Assembly (NCBI GenBank): GCA_009692845.1
Contig: SHYK01000005.1
Location: 37,975 to 101,974, forward strand
From: Chloroflexota bacterium
Lineage (GTDB): Bacteria > Chloroflexota > UBA6077 > SHYK01
Length of the DNA: 64,000 nt
Reading direction: 5' to 3'
This document shows, one piece after another, positions 32,441 through 42,872 of the stretch. The translations under genes were made by a program, and so were the position numbers. Within the stretch, counting starts at the first letter, position 1. Each line of letters begins with the position of its first letter. The notes below the pieces were generated by a model. The model was not told the DNA's origin. It saw only the letters and a list, made by a program, of their open reading frames with translations, and ran no database searches.

Positions 32441-34479
32441 ATGACTGACGCGGTGCAAGTCGAGCCGATCGCTGTCAGCACGACGATCAGGCCACCCTCG
32501 CACAACCTCAAGAACCTCACTCCTGAGCGGCTCGAGGCACTCCTCCAGATCAGTCTGCATCTTTCACAAGCGCGTGATTTGCCCCAGCTCGCCGAGGAGG
32601 CCCTCCGACGCGCGCTGGATTTCAGTGACTGCGAATCGGGGTCCATCATGCTGCTCACCGAAGATGGGTCCCGACTCAGAATTGTGGCTGCGGTGGGGCT
32701 GGCACCCGAGGTGGGAGATCGGTATTACCCCGCCCACGCCGGGGTGACTGGAATCGCGATGAATGCCCGACAGCCGGTCTTCCTCCGGGGTAACGATATG
32801 AATGTTGACGTGAAGGGGAAGCGGTCGAGCGCAGCATCCCGCGAGGAAGCACCCTCGGTTTGCGTGCCCCTGATCACGCCGCAGCAGCACGTGCTGGGTA
32901 CCTTGAACTTGACGCCCAGCCGGACTCCATTGACCTCCTCGAGGAGGATTCGGCCGTCCTGGACGCGATGGCTCGGCAGCTGGCCGTCCTGCTCGAAAAC
33001 ATGATGCTGCGGCAGGAGCTCGAGGACCACGTTGAGGAGCTTGTCGCGCTCTACCGAGCCAGTCACCTCATCGTGACGGGCCACGAAGAGGAAGATGCCC
33101 TCGAAGTCATGCTTCACATTGTGGCCCAGGCCCTTGCGGCGTCTTCAGCCAGCATATTCGAGCTTGGCCCTGATGGCTCACTCCACGGCATAGCGGCCTT
33201 CCGGTCGGAAGCGGGAGCCCCCCGGACCCGCCGGGAGCGGCCCCAATCCGATCCCTTGCTCATTCAGCGGGCGATCTCAGAAGCGGCCATCGTGCCCTTC
33301 GGTCGGTGGCCCGGGCAGAAACCCACCCACGCCAAGAGTAGCTATGGCTGGTTGGCGGCCCTCCAGTCCGGCCCAAAGGTCATCGGGCTGCTGGAAATAG
33401 GCCTGAGCACGGGGGGGCCGTCCATGCCATTTTCGTCCCGCCGGTTGGCCGGGCTGGTGAATCAGGTGGCCCTCTCCCTTGCCCACACCCGAGCGCTCGA
33501 TACTGCGCTGACTCGCGAGCGACAGCTGGGCCTCTTGCTCGATCGGCTGATCGCAGTCGAAGAAGACGAGCGTCTCCGAGTAGCCCATGAGATTCACGAT
33601 GGGCTGGCCCAAATGGTGGCCGGTGCCCACCAGAGCCTCCAACACGTCCATGATTCTCTAGATCTGGATCCCGCTGGACTCGGAAAGGAATTCGACCGCG
33701 GCCTCGAAATCTTGCGTCAGGCGTTGGCCGAAGTGCGGAGGGTCATTGCGGGTCTGAGGCCACTGGGTCTCGAAGATTTTGGACTCGCCACCGCGGTGCG
33801 CGAGCATCTCACCCTGCTCCAGAACCAGCTGGGGTGGGATGCGGAGCTCCTCACCCGCCTGCGCACCCCGCGATTACCGGTTCCGGTGGAGGTCGGTCTG
33901 TACCGAATTGCTCAAGAAGCGCTCAACAACGCGGCCAAGCACGCCCAAACACCCAAAGTGCGGGTGCGGCTGGAGGAACACGAGACCGGGATCGTGCTCG
34001 AGGTGCGGGACTATGGGCGCGGCTTCCAGGTGGAGGAGACCCGCAACGGCCATGGGTCGCGGGATAGAGTGGGACTGGCCGGCATGGAGGAACGCGCCAA
34101 GCTGCTTGGCGGCACCTGTCGGGTCATCTCGACCCCCGGGAACGGGACCCGGGTGCGGGTCGAGCTACCCCCCGCAAGAGCTATCGATGAACGGGACCGA
34201 CGGGTGATCCTGGTCGGGCGCGATGACCTTCCCGCGGCCCCACTCGTCGCTCGTCCGATCGCCATTGGTGTCCCCCGGGCTGAAGGTCTTCGCTGGAGCG
34301 GTACAGGGGCCAGCCGTTGTACACGACCTGACGACGTCCGTCGGCACGGGTCTTGCTGGTCAGCTTGCCGGGCAAATAGATGGACCCCGCGGGATTCCCG
34401 GGCACCACGAGGGGAGGCCACACTTTTGAGCAGCCATCAGCGTCCCGGCAGTCGGGCACTGCATCGTCGTCAGAGATAA
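32441..34479 (+). CDS. GAF-GAF histidine kinase (NarL/DegS type), one apparent frameshift
   Basis: The first frame (from ATG 32441) gives one GAF domain (DCESGSIMLLTEDGSRLRIV) up to VLGTLNL. The second frame (tracked from 32860) continues LDAQPDSIDLLEEDSAVLDA, a second GAF, a HisKA_3 helix with the phosphorylated His in RVAHEIHDGLAQMVAG and an ATPase end (EALNNAAKHAQ, DYGRGFQVEE). At about 32909 AACTTGAC should be AACCTTGAC. It senses a ligand and phosphorylates a LuxR-type partner; none is adjacent. The domain ends near 34165; the tail to 34479 overlaps the opposite gene and may reflect another error in CCCCCC. Confidence 0.85.
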
Positions 34480-35098
34480 AGAGATAGAGGGTCTTGCCGG
34501 TGGCATCGGTGAGAACCGGGTCTTGCCCATAGTTGGCTGCCAGCAGAATCTGAGTTCCGGGTCGGTCATTGACGACCGCTACCTGCCAGAGACCTGCCGC
34601 CTGACCCTGTCCGCTGGTGTCTCCGGGCTGGCGGTCGCCGGAGAAAGTGTACAGTGGCCAACCGTGATAGGTGATCTGCAAACCGCCATCGCTTCGTGCA
34701 AGGCCGCCGAGGTCGAGATCGAGGCCGTTCGGTGATTGGATCGCTCCATCAGGGCTGAGGAGCGGGGGCCAGGTGGCGACCGGTCCGCTGAAATTGACGC
34801 TTTCGTTCGGGGCGTCGCCTCGGTAGATATAGAGAGTCCGCCCGTCCGGGCGGGTCAAGATTGCCCCAAGGTTGCCCGCTTGGCGGGTGCCGACCGACGG
34901 CTGCGTCGGGGCCGCTTGAGGGCGTGAAGTGGCTCCGGCCGGTGCTCCCGGACGAGTCGTCGCTCCCACCGGAGAGCCGACGTCCGCCTGGGTCGGGCGC
35001 GCAGCAGCCCGCCCCGGGGAGCTGGGAGCACAGCCGCTCAATAGAATGAAGGCGCTAAGGCTCATCGCGGCGGCGTTCACATATTTCATTTGATGCAA
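34165..35098 (-). CDS. Lipoprotein with secreted repeats (PF03640 type), one apparent frameshift
   Basis: A lipoprotein signal (MSLSAFILLSGCAPSS) and Pro/Thr/Ala-rich linker precede at least two repeats with GRTLYIYRGD, ATWPPLLSP, GGLQITYHGWPLYTFSGD and again KTLYLFISDD, KVWPPLVVP, QVVYNGWPLYRSSED. These 'secreted repeat of unknown function' proteins sit on the outer face of the cell. The tracked frame ends as Arg/His noise after LQPGG. One base fewer in CCCGGGGG (34272-34279) gives LQPGDTNGDRTSDEW and a normal end at 34165. The gene converges on the histidine kinase gene. Confidence 0.85.
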
Positions 35099-35179
35099 CC
35101 TTCATAAGTTACCGTAGGGAGCCACGGGTACCTTGGTGAGAGTAGGTGGGGGAGGAAGAACTTGGAGGTGACGATTGCT

Positions 35180-35308
35180 ATGATGCGGGCTGGCGGGCTT
35201 GGTTGGCTAGTTGGTTCTGAGCTTGGTGGTCGATTCCGTCGCAACTCGCCTCGGTGGATCAGGATCCTGGATATTGACGGCCACGCTGCCGTGCCAGGGA
35301 GAAGGTGA
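35180..35308 (+). CDS. Possible 42-residue leader ORF before the ABC operon
   Basis: ATG 35180 opens MMRAGGLGWLVGSELGGRFR and ends four bases before the TTG of the ATPase gene. GGAGGTG lies ten bases upstream, and an in-frame GTG sits inside it. It could be a coupled leader peptide or chance. The rest of 35099-35311 shows no clear promoter. Confidence 0.25.
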   Translation: MMRAGGLGWLVGSELGGRFRRNSPRWIRILDIDGHAAVPGRR

Positions 35309-35311
35309 GGA

Positions 35312-36343
35312 TTGGCGCTAACGTTGGGACGGGGAGACCGAAAGGGTGCCACGGTCACTTTTGAGCATGCCAGCAAGTACTACGGCGCGAGCCCGGGCCC
35401 TTCCCCCGCCGTCGATGACCTTTCCCTGCAAGTCGAGCCGGGCGAGGTCTGCGTCCTGGTGGGCCCGAGCGGTTGCGGGAAGACCACCAGTCTGAAAATG
35501 GTCAACCGTCTGGTCGAGCCGTCCAGCGGCCGAGTTCTTATTGATGGGACCGATGTGGCGGCCGTGGATGCCGTGAGCCTGCGGCGATCGGTGGGCTACG
35601 TGATCCAGCAGGTCGGGCTCTTTCCGCACCAGACGGTGGCCGAAAATGTCGGAACGGTGCCAAAGCTGCTTGGTTGGCCGAGGGCGCGCATCAACGCCCG
35701 GATAGATGAGCTGATGGACCTGGTGGGGCTCGATCCCGATCAGATGCGCAACCGGTACCCGGCTCAGCTCTCTGGGGGCGAGCGGCAACGGGTCGGGTTG
35801 GCCCGCGCGATGGCTGCCGAGCCACCAGTCATGCTGATGGACGAGCCTTTTGCCGCGGTCGATCCGCTGGTCCGTGAGCGGCTGCAGGATGAGCTCCTGC
35901 GAATCCAGAGGCAACTTGGGACCACCGTGCTCTTTGTCACCCACGACATCAACGAGGCGCTCAAGATGGGCACCCGGGTTGCCGTGATGGAGCAAGGGGG
36001 CCACCTGGCCCAATACAGCCCCCCCGCCGAAATCCTGGCTCGACCCGCCACCGAATACGTCGCCCGTTTTGTCGGTGCTGACCGGGCGCTCAAGAGCCTC
36101 GCCCTTCGAACTCTTGGGCAGATGGACCTGGAAGCTCGTAGGGGATCTGCCGAGATCCAGGACCAGAGTATCAGTCTCGGAGCTGATCAAACGGTGCGAG
36201 ATGCGCTCTCGGCTTTGCTCGCCGCCGGGCGTGCGGAGGGACCGGTTTTTGGCAGCGACGGCCGATTCCTGGGGTTTTTCACCCTCGACGCTCTGGTCAA
36301 GAGCTTTGTTCGGGAGCCCGAATCGAGTGGGAATTCAACTTGA
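35312..36343 (+). CDS. ABC transporter ATPase, quaternary amine (OpuCA/OpuBA) type
   Basis: The 343-residue ATPase has Walker A VGPSGCGKTT, Q-loop VIQQVGLFPHQ, signature LSGGERQRVG, Walker B VMLMDEPF and switch VTHDINEA. A C-terminal extension (LGADQTVRDALSALLAAG, LGFFTLDALVKSFV) matches a single CBS-like repeat, which in Opu systems senses ionic strength. It powers uptake of glycine betaine, choline, ergothioneine or similar compounds. The order ATPase-permease-permease-binding protein, with overlapping start and stop codons, marks one operon. Start TTG 35312 follows AGGTGAGG. Confidence 0.93.
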   Translation: MALTLGRGDRKGATVTFEHASKYYGASPGPSPAVDDLSLQVEPGEVCVLVGPSGCGKTTSLKMVNRLVEPSSGRVLIDGTDVAAVDAVSLRRSVGYVIQQVGLFPHQTVAENVGTVPKLLGWPRARINARIDELMDLVGLDPDQMRNRYPAQLSGGERQRVGLARAMAAEPPVMLMDEPFAAVDPLVRERLQDELLRIQRQLGTTVLFVTHDINEALKMGTRVAVMEQGGHLAQYSPPAEILARPATEYVARFVGADRALKSLALRTLGQMDLEARRGSAEIQDQSISLGADQTVRDALSALLAAGRAEGPVFGSDGRFLGFFTLDALVKSFVREPESSGNST

Positions 36344-36996
36344 ACCCGGGTGAGCCGCTGATACGCTGGGATTGGGTCTGGGCGCACACCTCAGATATCG
36401 GCCAACGAGTGGCAGAGCATTGCGTGCTGGCCGGCATCGCCGTGCTGTTCGGGTTCTTGCTGGCATTCGGGCTGGCCATACTGATTCGACAACAGCCGCT
36501 GACGTACGAGCCGATCACCTGGGTAGCTGGGGTGATCTATACCGTCCCCAGCTTGGCTCTGTTCGCGCTCCTGATCCCGTTCACGGGCCTTTCGCTCATG
36601 ACGGCGGAAATCGGGCTGATCGGCTACACCCAGGTTATCCTGGTGCGCAACATCGTGAGCGGCCTGCGTTCGGTGGCGCCGGATATTCGGGAGGCGGCCA
36701 TTGGGATGGGTTGCACGTCGCAGCAATTGCTCTGGAGGGTTGAGCTACCGCTGGCGCTACCCATCATCGTCGCTGGGCTGCGCGTCACTACGGTCTCAAC
36801 GATCGGGCTGACCACGGTGACGGCTTTGATTGGTCAAGGCGGGCTGGGCTTCTTGATCCTGGACGGCATCCAGCGTTTCTTCAGCACACCCCTGCTGGTG
36901 GGAGCGTTCCTGTCAGTGCTGTTGGCGATCGGGGCTGATCTTCTTCTGGTGTTCGTGGAGCGGCTGAGCAGTCCCTGGAAGCGAGCCATAGTTTGA
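36340..36996 (+). CDS. ABC transporter permease (OpuCB/OpuBB type), first
   Basis: The 218-residue protein has about five or six membrane spans and the EAA loop AAIGMGCTSQQLLWRVELPL ALPIIVAG that contacts the ATPase. Its TTG start overlaps the stop of the ATPase gene (TTGA). Homologues form heterodimeric channels with the second permease, encoded next. Confidence 0.92.
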   Translation: MNPGEPLIRWDWVWAHTSDIGQRVAEHCVLAGIAVLFGFLLAFGLAILIRQQPLTYEPITWVAGVIYTVPSLALFALLIPFTGLSLMTAEIGLIGYTQVILVRNIVSGLRSVAPDIREAAIGMGCTSQQLLWRVELPLALPIIVAGLRVTTVSTIGLTTVTALIGQGGLGFLILDGIQRFFSTPLLVGAFLSVLLAIGADLLLVFVERLSSPWKRAIV

Positions 36997-37712
36997 ATTT
37001 CCTGATCGGCGTTGGCGCCTGGCTAGTAGGTCCGGCTCACTGGCAGGGCGGGGATGGCATCCCGGTCCGTGTCATGGAGCATTTGTCGATGTCGGTCGCC
37101 GCGTGGGCTGTCGCGCTCTGTCTGGCCTTGCCGTTGGGCCTTTTCCTCGGCCATACCGGTCGCGGTGGGGGCGTCGCAATCAATGTCGCCAACATCGCGC
37201 GGGCGATCCCGTCCCTGGCGGTTTTGTCTCTCTCGCTTCCACTCGCGTTTGGATTGGGACTGGGGCTCGGATTCTGGCCAACGGTGATCGCCTTGGTGCC
37301 ATTGGGCATCCCGCCGATCCTTATCAATACCTACACCGCGATCCGCAGTGTCGACAAAGACATCGTCGAGGCGGCCCGGGGGATGGGTATGGATGGGTGG
37401 CAGGTACTCCGTCAGGCCGAAGTACCCACCGGTGCGCCGGTCATCCTGACCGGACTTCGAACCGCCGCGGTTACGATTGTGGCGACCGCAACTCTCGGGG
37501 CGATCGTGGCCAGTGGTGGACTGGGTAGGTATCTGGTCGATGGTTTGGCTCGGCAGGATGAAACGCGGCTGTTCGTCGGGGCGCTATTGGTGGCAATTCT
37601 GGCGATGCTGACTGAAGGGGCCTTCGCCTGGTTGGGCAAGGCGGTGGTGTCCCCGGGATTGCAGCAGGCTGGGCGCCACGACCAGGAGCCATGGATGATG
37701 TGGACAGGATAG
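36993..37712 (+). CDS. ABC transporter permease (OpuCD/OpuBD type), second
   Basis: The 239-residue protein shows membrane spans and an EAA loop ARGMGMDGWQVLRQAEVPTG APVILTG. The TTG start overlaps the preceding stop (TTGA). It partners the first permease. A hydrophilic tail of about 15 residues extends beyond the last span (QQAGRHDQEPWMMWTG). Confidence 0.92.
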   Translation: MNFLIGVGAWLVGPAHWQGGDGIPVRVMEHLSMSVAAWAVALCLALPLGLFLGHTGRGGGVAINVANIARAIPSLAVLSLSLPLAFGLGLGLGFWPTVIALVPLGIPPILINTYTAIRSVDKDIVEAARGMGMDGWQVLRQAEVPTGAPVILTGLRTAAVTIVATATLGAIVASGGLGRYLVDGLARQDETRLFVGALLVAILAMLTEGAFAWLGKAVVSPGLQQAGRHDQEPWMMWTG

Positions 37713-37754
37713 TTGCTGTATCCTCTCGGCGGTGAACAACGATAAGGAGGAACA

Positions 37755-38663
37755 GTGAATCGAACTCGCGCACTCGGCCTCATATTGCTCGCGGCTGCCT
37801 TTATGGTTGCCTGCACGTCTTCCGCACCGTCCGGACCGAAGCCAAAGGTCATCATGGGCTCGGCCAATTTCGGAGAGCAGGTCGTGCTGGGCGAGATTTA
37901 CGCTCAGGCGCTCGAAGCGAATGGATACACCGTCGATCGCAAGCTCAACCTGGGCAGTCGAGAGATTGTGGCGCCTGCGCTCGAGAAGGGCGAGATCAAT
38001 GTCTATCCGGAGTATCTGGCGACCTATCTCACCTTCGTGACCAAGGACCCAAATCAAGCCTCCCCCGATCCTAAGGCTACGGCTCAGAAGCTGGCGGATG
38101 CCGTGAAGGGCAAGGGGATCAGCGTTCTGGACTTCGCCGCGGCCCAGGATCAGAATGTGTTCGTGGTTACCAAGGCAACCGCTGACAAATATGGACTCAA
38201 AAACGTAAGTGACCTCTCGAAGGCCAACGGGCAGTTGGTTCTGGGTGGTCCCCCCGAATGCCCTGATCGCCCGTTCTGTGGGAAGGGCCTGAAGGATAAG
38301 TACGGGCTAACTTTCAAGGACTTCAAGGCGCTCGACGTCGGCGGGCCGATCACCATTCAGTCGCTCGAAGGCAACCAGATCGACGTTGGGCTGCTCTTCA
38401 CAACCAACCCTCAGATTGGGATCAAGGGTTTCGTCGCGCTGAACGACGACAAGGGCCTGCAGCAGGCCGACAATATCGTGCCGGTGGTGCGGACAGATCT
38501 GTTGAACTCGGCACCCGCTGATTTCAAGTCCACGCTCAACAACGTCAGCTCTAAGCTGAGCACGGTGGAGCTGATGAACCTGAACAAGGCACTCGACATC
38601 GATAAGACGGACGCCAAGGTGGCAGCGGCCGCCTGGCTCAAGAAGCAGGGCATCGTCAAATAA
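37755..38663 (+). CDS. Glycine betaine/choline-type substrate-binding lipoprotein
   Basis: The 302-residue protein starts at GTG 37755 after AAGGAGG and has a lipoprotein signal (LILLAAAFMVACTSS). The mature part matches OpuAC/OsmF-type binding proteins: KVIMGSANFGEQVVLGEIYA, YPEYLATYLTF and LNKALDIDKTDAKVAAAAWL. Tyr in YPEYL commonly helps form the aromatic cage for quaternary amines. It delivers substrate to the two permeases. The operon ends here, before the hairpin at 38697. Confidence 0.93.
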   Translation: MNRTRALGLILLAAAFMVACTSSAPSGPKPKVIMGSANFGEQVVLGEIYAQALEANGYTVDRKLNLGSREIVAPALEKGEINVYPEYLATYLTFVTKDPNQASPDPKATAQKLADAVKGKGISVLDFAAAQDQNVFVVTKATADKYGLKNVSDLSKANGQLVLGGPPECPDRPFCGKGLKDKYGLTFKDFKALDVGGPITIQSLEGNQIDVGLLFTTNPQIGIKGFVALNDDKGLQQADNIVPVVRTDLLNSAPADFKSTLNNVSSKLSTVELMNLNKALDIDKTDAKVAAAAWLKKQGIVK

Positions 38664-38696
38664 GGACCGTCGCACTCGAAACTGTCGGATAGCCTT

Positions 38697-38747
38697 GTGG
38701 CCCTCATCCGTGCGAACCTCGAATGAGAAAGCACAGATGAGGGCCAC
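38697..38747 (+). promoter_or_regulatory. Long hairpin that includes the GNAT start codon
   Basis: GTGGCCCTCATCCGTGC (38697-38713) pairs with GCACAGATGAGGGCCAC (38731-38747), 16 of 17 pairs, around a 17-base loop. The ATG at 38737 lies inside the 3' arm. It may stop the ABC operon transcript or mask the start of the downstream gene. Confidence 0.6.
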
Positions 38748-39315
38748 TTCTTCGGGGCTGGATTATTACCCGGTCACGTCGAGCCGGTTGGCTGACCTGG
38801 ATCGCTTCTCAGAGGAGCACGGCAAGTTTTGCTATTGCTCCTGCATGCGCTGGCGGATGACGAGCACCGAATTTCGGGGGTCGTCCAAGGCCGAGCGCGT
38901 CGCGGCGCTGCAACAGTTGGTTCGGGTCGGATCGCCGGTTGGGGTGCTGGCCTATCTGAATGGTGATCCGGTCGGCTGGTGCTCGGTGGCCCCGCGCGCA
39001 ACCTACCGAGGGCTGGAAAGATACCGGGCGTTGGCGAGGATCGACCCTGCCCCGGTCTGGTCGGTGGCTTGTTTCTTTCTTGATCGGAGCATCCGCCGGA
39101 GTGGGGCCACACTTGAGCTTCTGAGTGCGGCGACGCACCATGCGATTAGCCAGGGAGCCGAAATCGTGGAAGGGTATCCGGTGATCCCGGGGGCCCGCCT
39201 CTACACATATATGGGTTCGGCGGCGACGTTCTTGCGGGCCGGATTCGAAGATGTCACGCCAGAAGGCCGGCAGCGGCTGGTCATGCGCTACGTGGCTCAC
39301 AAAAGTCACTCTTGA
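38737..39315 (+). CDS. GNAT-family N-acetyltransferase-like protein
   Basis: From ATG 38737 the protein has 192 residues. LNGDPVGWCSVAPRATY and WSVACFFLDRSIRRSGATLE LLSAA fit the strands and acetyl-CoA loop of the GNAT fold; the usual RxxGxG/A loop appears as RRSGAT. The C-terminal YMGSAATFLRAGFEDV matches the 'GF' end of GNATs acting on small molecules. Cysteines near the start (CYCSCMRWR) occur in a known subgroup. An alternative start is the TTG at 38695. Substrate unknown. Confidence 0.8.
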   Translation: MRATSSGLDYYPVTSSRLADLDRFSEEHGKFCYCSCMRWRMTSTEFRGSSKAERVAALQQLVRVGSPVGVLAYLNGDPVGWCSVAPRATYRGLERYRALARIDPAPVWSVACFFLDRSIRRSGATLELLSAATHHAISQGAEIVEGYPVIPGARLYTYMGSAATFLRAGFEDVTPEGRQRLVMRYVAHKSHS

Positions 39316-39346
39316 GATCAGTTGGCTGCAAGAGATCCGAACGGCC

Positions 39347-40386
39347 TTAGCGGCTCAGGATGCGCTCCAACTCGGTGATGACCCGGTCCGGGGCAATGCT
39401 GAGCATGCATTGATGAACCGGGAGCAAGCAGGCCTCGTTGCGGAAGCGGTTCTCCTCGCACAGGAAGCAGGGCTCGTCTGGCTCGAGCACGGTGACCCAC
39501 GGAACAGTCGGAGCCCAGAGCCGGCGGGGGCTGGCCCCGAAGAGTGCGATAGTTTGGGCACCCGCTGCCGCGCCCATGTGCATCAGGGCACTGTCCACCG
39601 CGACCAATGCGGTTGCCCGGGTGAGAGCCCCCGCCACTTGAGGAAGCGTGAGCCGCCCCCTCAGATCGGTCGCCCCGGCACCGATCAGAGCTTCATCAGT
39701 AGTACCGGCATGATATTCGTTGGTCTGCCGATCCGGATCCGCACCGAGTAGCCCAACGTCCAGACCTGAATTCAGGCACCAACGTGCTACTTGCGTCCAG
39801 TATTGGGCAGGCCAGAGCTTGGCGCTCCGGCGGCCGCCGCTAGCGAACAAAATCGCCGGAATTGGCCCCTTTGGGAGTTCGACTGGCGTTTCCGTGCGAG
39901 CGAAATCAGTCTGCTGGCGGGCCAGCCGGCAATAGATCTCCGCGATGAACTGGCTCTCCAGCTCGGGATAATCGTCGAGCAGATCTGGGCGGTCCCATCG
40001 GTCGTAGGTGAGCCGATCGATGCCCATCTGTGGTGGATTGTGCTCGGGGTGATCGGGATCGGGGGTGGCCCGCACCACAAATTGAGCATTGACAAGACGG
40101 GTCGCCTGAGCGGCCGCCGGATCACCTTCGAGGTTGACGACGAGGGTGTAGGGACCCGCCGTTTCGATCCGGTGGCGGAGGAACTCTGGTAGCTGCTCGA
40201 TCCCGTCATCAGTACCAAACAGCGAATGGCGGGCATCGACGAGCGGGCTGGCCTCTTCTAACTCCCGCACGTGCTCGCCGCCCAGGTAGTCGAGGACGAT
40301 GCTGGGATAGCGCTCGCGGAGTGCTCGGAGTAGCGGGGTCGCTACTAGAAAGGCGCCGGCCTGGTCGCAGTAGATGACCGCTACAT
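39347..40386 (-). CDS. Glycosyltransferase family 9 (heptosyltransferase-like), start obscured by an apparent frameshift
   Basis: The tracked ORF (GTG 40270) lacks the first Rossmann strands. The same frame is open upstream and reads VAVIYCDQAGAFLVATPLLR ALRERYPSIVLDYLGG, the GT9 N-terminus. The expected ATG (40386) is out of frame by one base: ATGTAGCG should be ATGGTAGCG. The C-terminal half has ILFASGGRRSAKLWP, LRGRLTLPQVAGAL, VDSALMHMGAAAGAQTIALF and CFLCEENRFRNEACL. GT9 enzymes add heptose or similar sugars to surface glycans. No LPS genes lie nearby. Confidence 0.8.
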
Positions 40387-40560
40387 GGGGATGAGGCCCG
40401 AGATCCTCGCCCTGGTAAGGAATGAGACTCTCGGTGGAGAACAGCGGACTTACTCCGAGGGCGAAAGGTCGAGGTGGATTGACAGAGCTTGTTCTGAGCG
40501 TGTCGACGGACTCACCACGAAAGGCTCGTCATACCTTGGGACGGGTTCTCGCTCGACTGG

Positions 40561-41884
40561 TCAGGCGAAGAGCGATCCGTATTGGCTGGTCACGCCGGAT
40601 AGCACCTGGATCAGGCCCGGATTCTCGGTCTCGGTGATCGTCATCACTGCGTCCGGGACGCGCACGTTTTGCGTCCGCCCATCGGCGCGAAGCGTACATT
40701 CCGTACCATCGAGGAGAGGATGAGCTGAGCGGCCGGCTCGGTGTGTATCTCCCCGGTTGGATCGTCCTGGAAGAGCTTGAACGACGAATAGTCGCCGGTG
40801 AGGTCGTGATAGAGCCACTGGACCGACTTACGGCTCGGTGTCGCGTCCTCGACGTATTCACCGCCGCCTTCCTTTTGATAGAGCCGAAACTTGCGACGCT
40901 CGCTGGCGGCCCAGCTCTGCAGGAGCGGGGTGACGACCTGCTGCCAGTTGCGGCGCGTCACTGGGTCGTTGTTGAGGACGAAGCGAATCTTGGTGATCCG
41001 CGGGTTCGCTAGCGCCGGCTGAAGATAGACGGCGAAGCCCTCCGGATAGCAGATTTCCCCGAGGGTTGCGCGGCCCCAGTACATAAAGCCGGAGCCCCGC
41101 TCGGCGTACTGACGACATTCCTGGGCGGCCGCCTCCCACGGAGAGACGACGCGCAGAGGGCGCACAGTTTCGGCAACCGAAGCGACGTCGCCCCGCGGCG
41201 CAGCGCCCAACTGGAGATCCATCTTTTCGCCGTGAATCTCGGTCAGGGGCTGGACCAGGTTGGCGTTATAAGGCTCGAAGATCTCCAGAGGCGGCTCGCC
41301 CGGCTTGATCCGATACGCGCCCTGCTCTTTCCAGGCGATCTGGCTCTTGGTGATCCAACTGAAGGCATCGGTGTAGACGGGTTTGGTCACGAGGGTGTGT
41401 CCGCCGTCACTCATTGCTTCAACCCGCGCGGACCAATCCGCGTGCCGGCCGAAGACATCTTTGACGACGTTCCCCTCCCAGTCTACCTGGACTTCGCCCA
41501 TATCGAGCCCAATGCGAACGCTCAGGTAGCGGTGGCCACGCAGCCGTTCCTGGATCTCCATGGCGCGCTCTACCGCTACGGCGGGGGAGAGGAAGACCGC
41601 CATGAAGCCGTCGCCGGTGGACTTGACCACCTGTCCCGCCCCATCGCGAGTGATCGCATCGGTCAAAATCCCATCATGCTCGTGGCGGATGTCGTGGTAG
41701 GCCTGCTCGTTGACGCTGGAAGCGAGGCTCTCTTTGAGTGCCGTCGAGCCCTTGATGTCTGAGAAAAAATGACCAGGACATCCGTGGCACCGGAGTGGCG
41801 GGGTGTCCATCCTGAAGACACCGGCGCTTTCGGCGTGTTGGAAGTGTCTGCTGGTTTTGGTCTTCCGAAGAGATCACGCAGCAA
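40561..41884 (-). CDS. Class III adenylate/guanylate cyclase-domain protein, two apparent frameshifts
   Basis: The cyclase domain shows FFSDIKGSTALKESLA (first metal Asp), GQVVKSTGDGFMAVF (second Asp) and RIGLDMGEVQVDWEG. The central tracked frame (40644-41810) lacks both true ends. Upstream, another frame gives LRDLFGRPKPADTS and GATDVLVIF, joined if the run of six T (41764-41769) has one more. Downstream, a frame giving ADGRTQNVRVPDAVMTITET ENPG and ending at 40561 joins if a base is added near 40685. The C-terminal 200 residues (RYPEGFAVYLQ-like region) are not a known domain to me. Confidence 0.8.
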
Positions 41885-41991
41885 TTAGAAATCAACCCCC
41901 GAGCGGCTGCTGAAGCACCGAAGTATAGCTTTTTTCGGACACAGAGATTCGCCTATCCTATTGGGCGATTTCATCCGACGAGGAGGCTAGT

Positions 41992-42744
41992 TTGCATCAA
42001 ATCGTGCTGCTCCGCCACGGGGAAAGCATCTGGAACCAGTCGAATCGGTTTTCTGGATGGACCGATATTGGCCTGTCCGAACAAGGCGTGGTCGAGGCGA
42101 AGCGCGCGGCCGAGCGGCTTGAAGAGGCCGAGATCACCTTCGATGTAGCGTACACCTCAGTCTTGAGTCGAGCAATTAAGACCTTGTGGATCATCCTCGA
42201 GGCGATGGACCTCATGTGGATCCCGGTGCACAAGCACTGGCGGCTCAACGAACGGCACTATGGCGCGCTGCAGGGTCTCGATAAGATCGAAACGGCATTG
42301 ATCCACGGTGAAGATCAGGTTCAAATCTGGCGGCGCAGCTTCGATATTCCACCGCCGCCCCTGGATCCGACCGATGAGCGTTGGCCTGGCCGGGATCGCC
42401 GCTACGACGACCTGGCTCCATCCGACCTACCACGCACCGAAGCGCTCAGCGATACGATCGAGCGTTTCCTTCCCTATTGGAATGGAACGATCGCGCCGGC
42501 GATCGCCTCCGGCCAAAGGGTGCTGATTGCCGCCCACGGTAACAGCCTTAGAGCGCTGGTGAAGCATCTTGATGACCTGTCGGACGAGGAAATCGTCGAT
42601 CTGAACATCCCGACCGGGATTCCACTGGTCTACGAGTTGGGTGATGATCTGGAGCCGATCAAGCATTACTACCTGGCTTCCGATGAAGAAGTAGCTGCGG
42701 CCGCGGCGGCGGTGGCGGCCCAGGGACGGATCAGTTCCCGCTGA
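41992..42744 (+). CDS. gpmA: 2,3-bisphosphoglycerate-dependent phosphoglycerate mutase
   Basis: The 250-residue protein has the phosphohistidine motif [19 protein letters not shown], the [10 protein letters not shown] segment and the second His in [15 protein letters not shown]. These are the hallmarks of dPGM, which interconverts 3- and 2-phosphoglycerate in glycolysis. The TTG start follows GAGGAGG. An Ala-rich tail ([12 protein letters not shown]) closes the protein. With the PPi-type PFK downstream it adds to a glycolytic set scattered through the window. Confidence 0.95.
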   Translation: MHQIVLLRHGESIWNQSNRFSGWTDIGLSEQGVVEAKRAAERLEEAEITFDVAYTSVLSRAIKTLWIILEAMDLMWIPVHKHWRLNERHYGALQGLDKIETALIHGEDQVQIWRRSFDIPPPPLDPTDERWPGRDRRYDDLAPSDLPRTEALSDTIERFLPYWNGTIAPAIASGQRVLIAAHGNSLRALVKHLDDLSDEEIVDLNIPTGIPLVYELGDDLEPIKHYYLASDEEVAAAAAAVAAQGRISSR

Positions 42745-42872
42745 CGAGGTGAGTGGGGTGAGGTCGAATGACCGATGGGCCGGCGTCAAGACAACTGAGG
42801 AGCGCGACGAACCCTCGGTGCTGCTTTCTGAAAGGAATGAGCCGAGACAGAGCGCGAGCCCGCTTTGAGCCG

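Noticed and set aside
35099-35311. Riboswitch upstream of the ABC operon
   Set aside because: No conserved aptamer core or clear expression-platform hairpin could be recognised.
40440-40560. Separate gene between GT9 and the cyclase gene
   Set aside because: The several short ORFs here change frame without any family pattern; the stretch holds GTTCTGAGCGTGTCGACGG, which resembles a dispersed intergenic repeat, but only one copy is present in this window.
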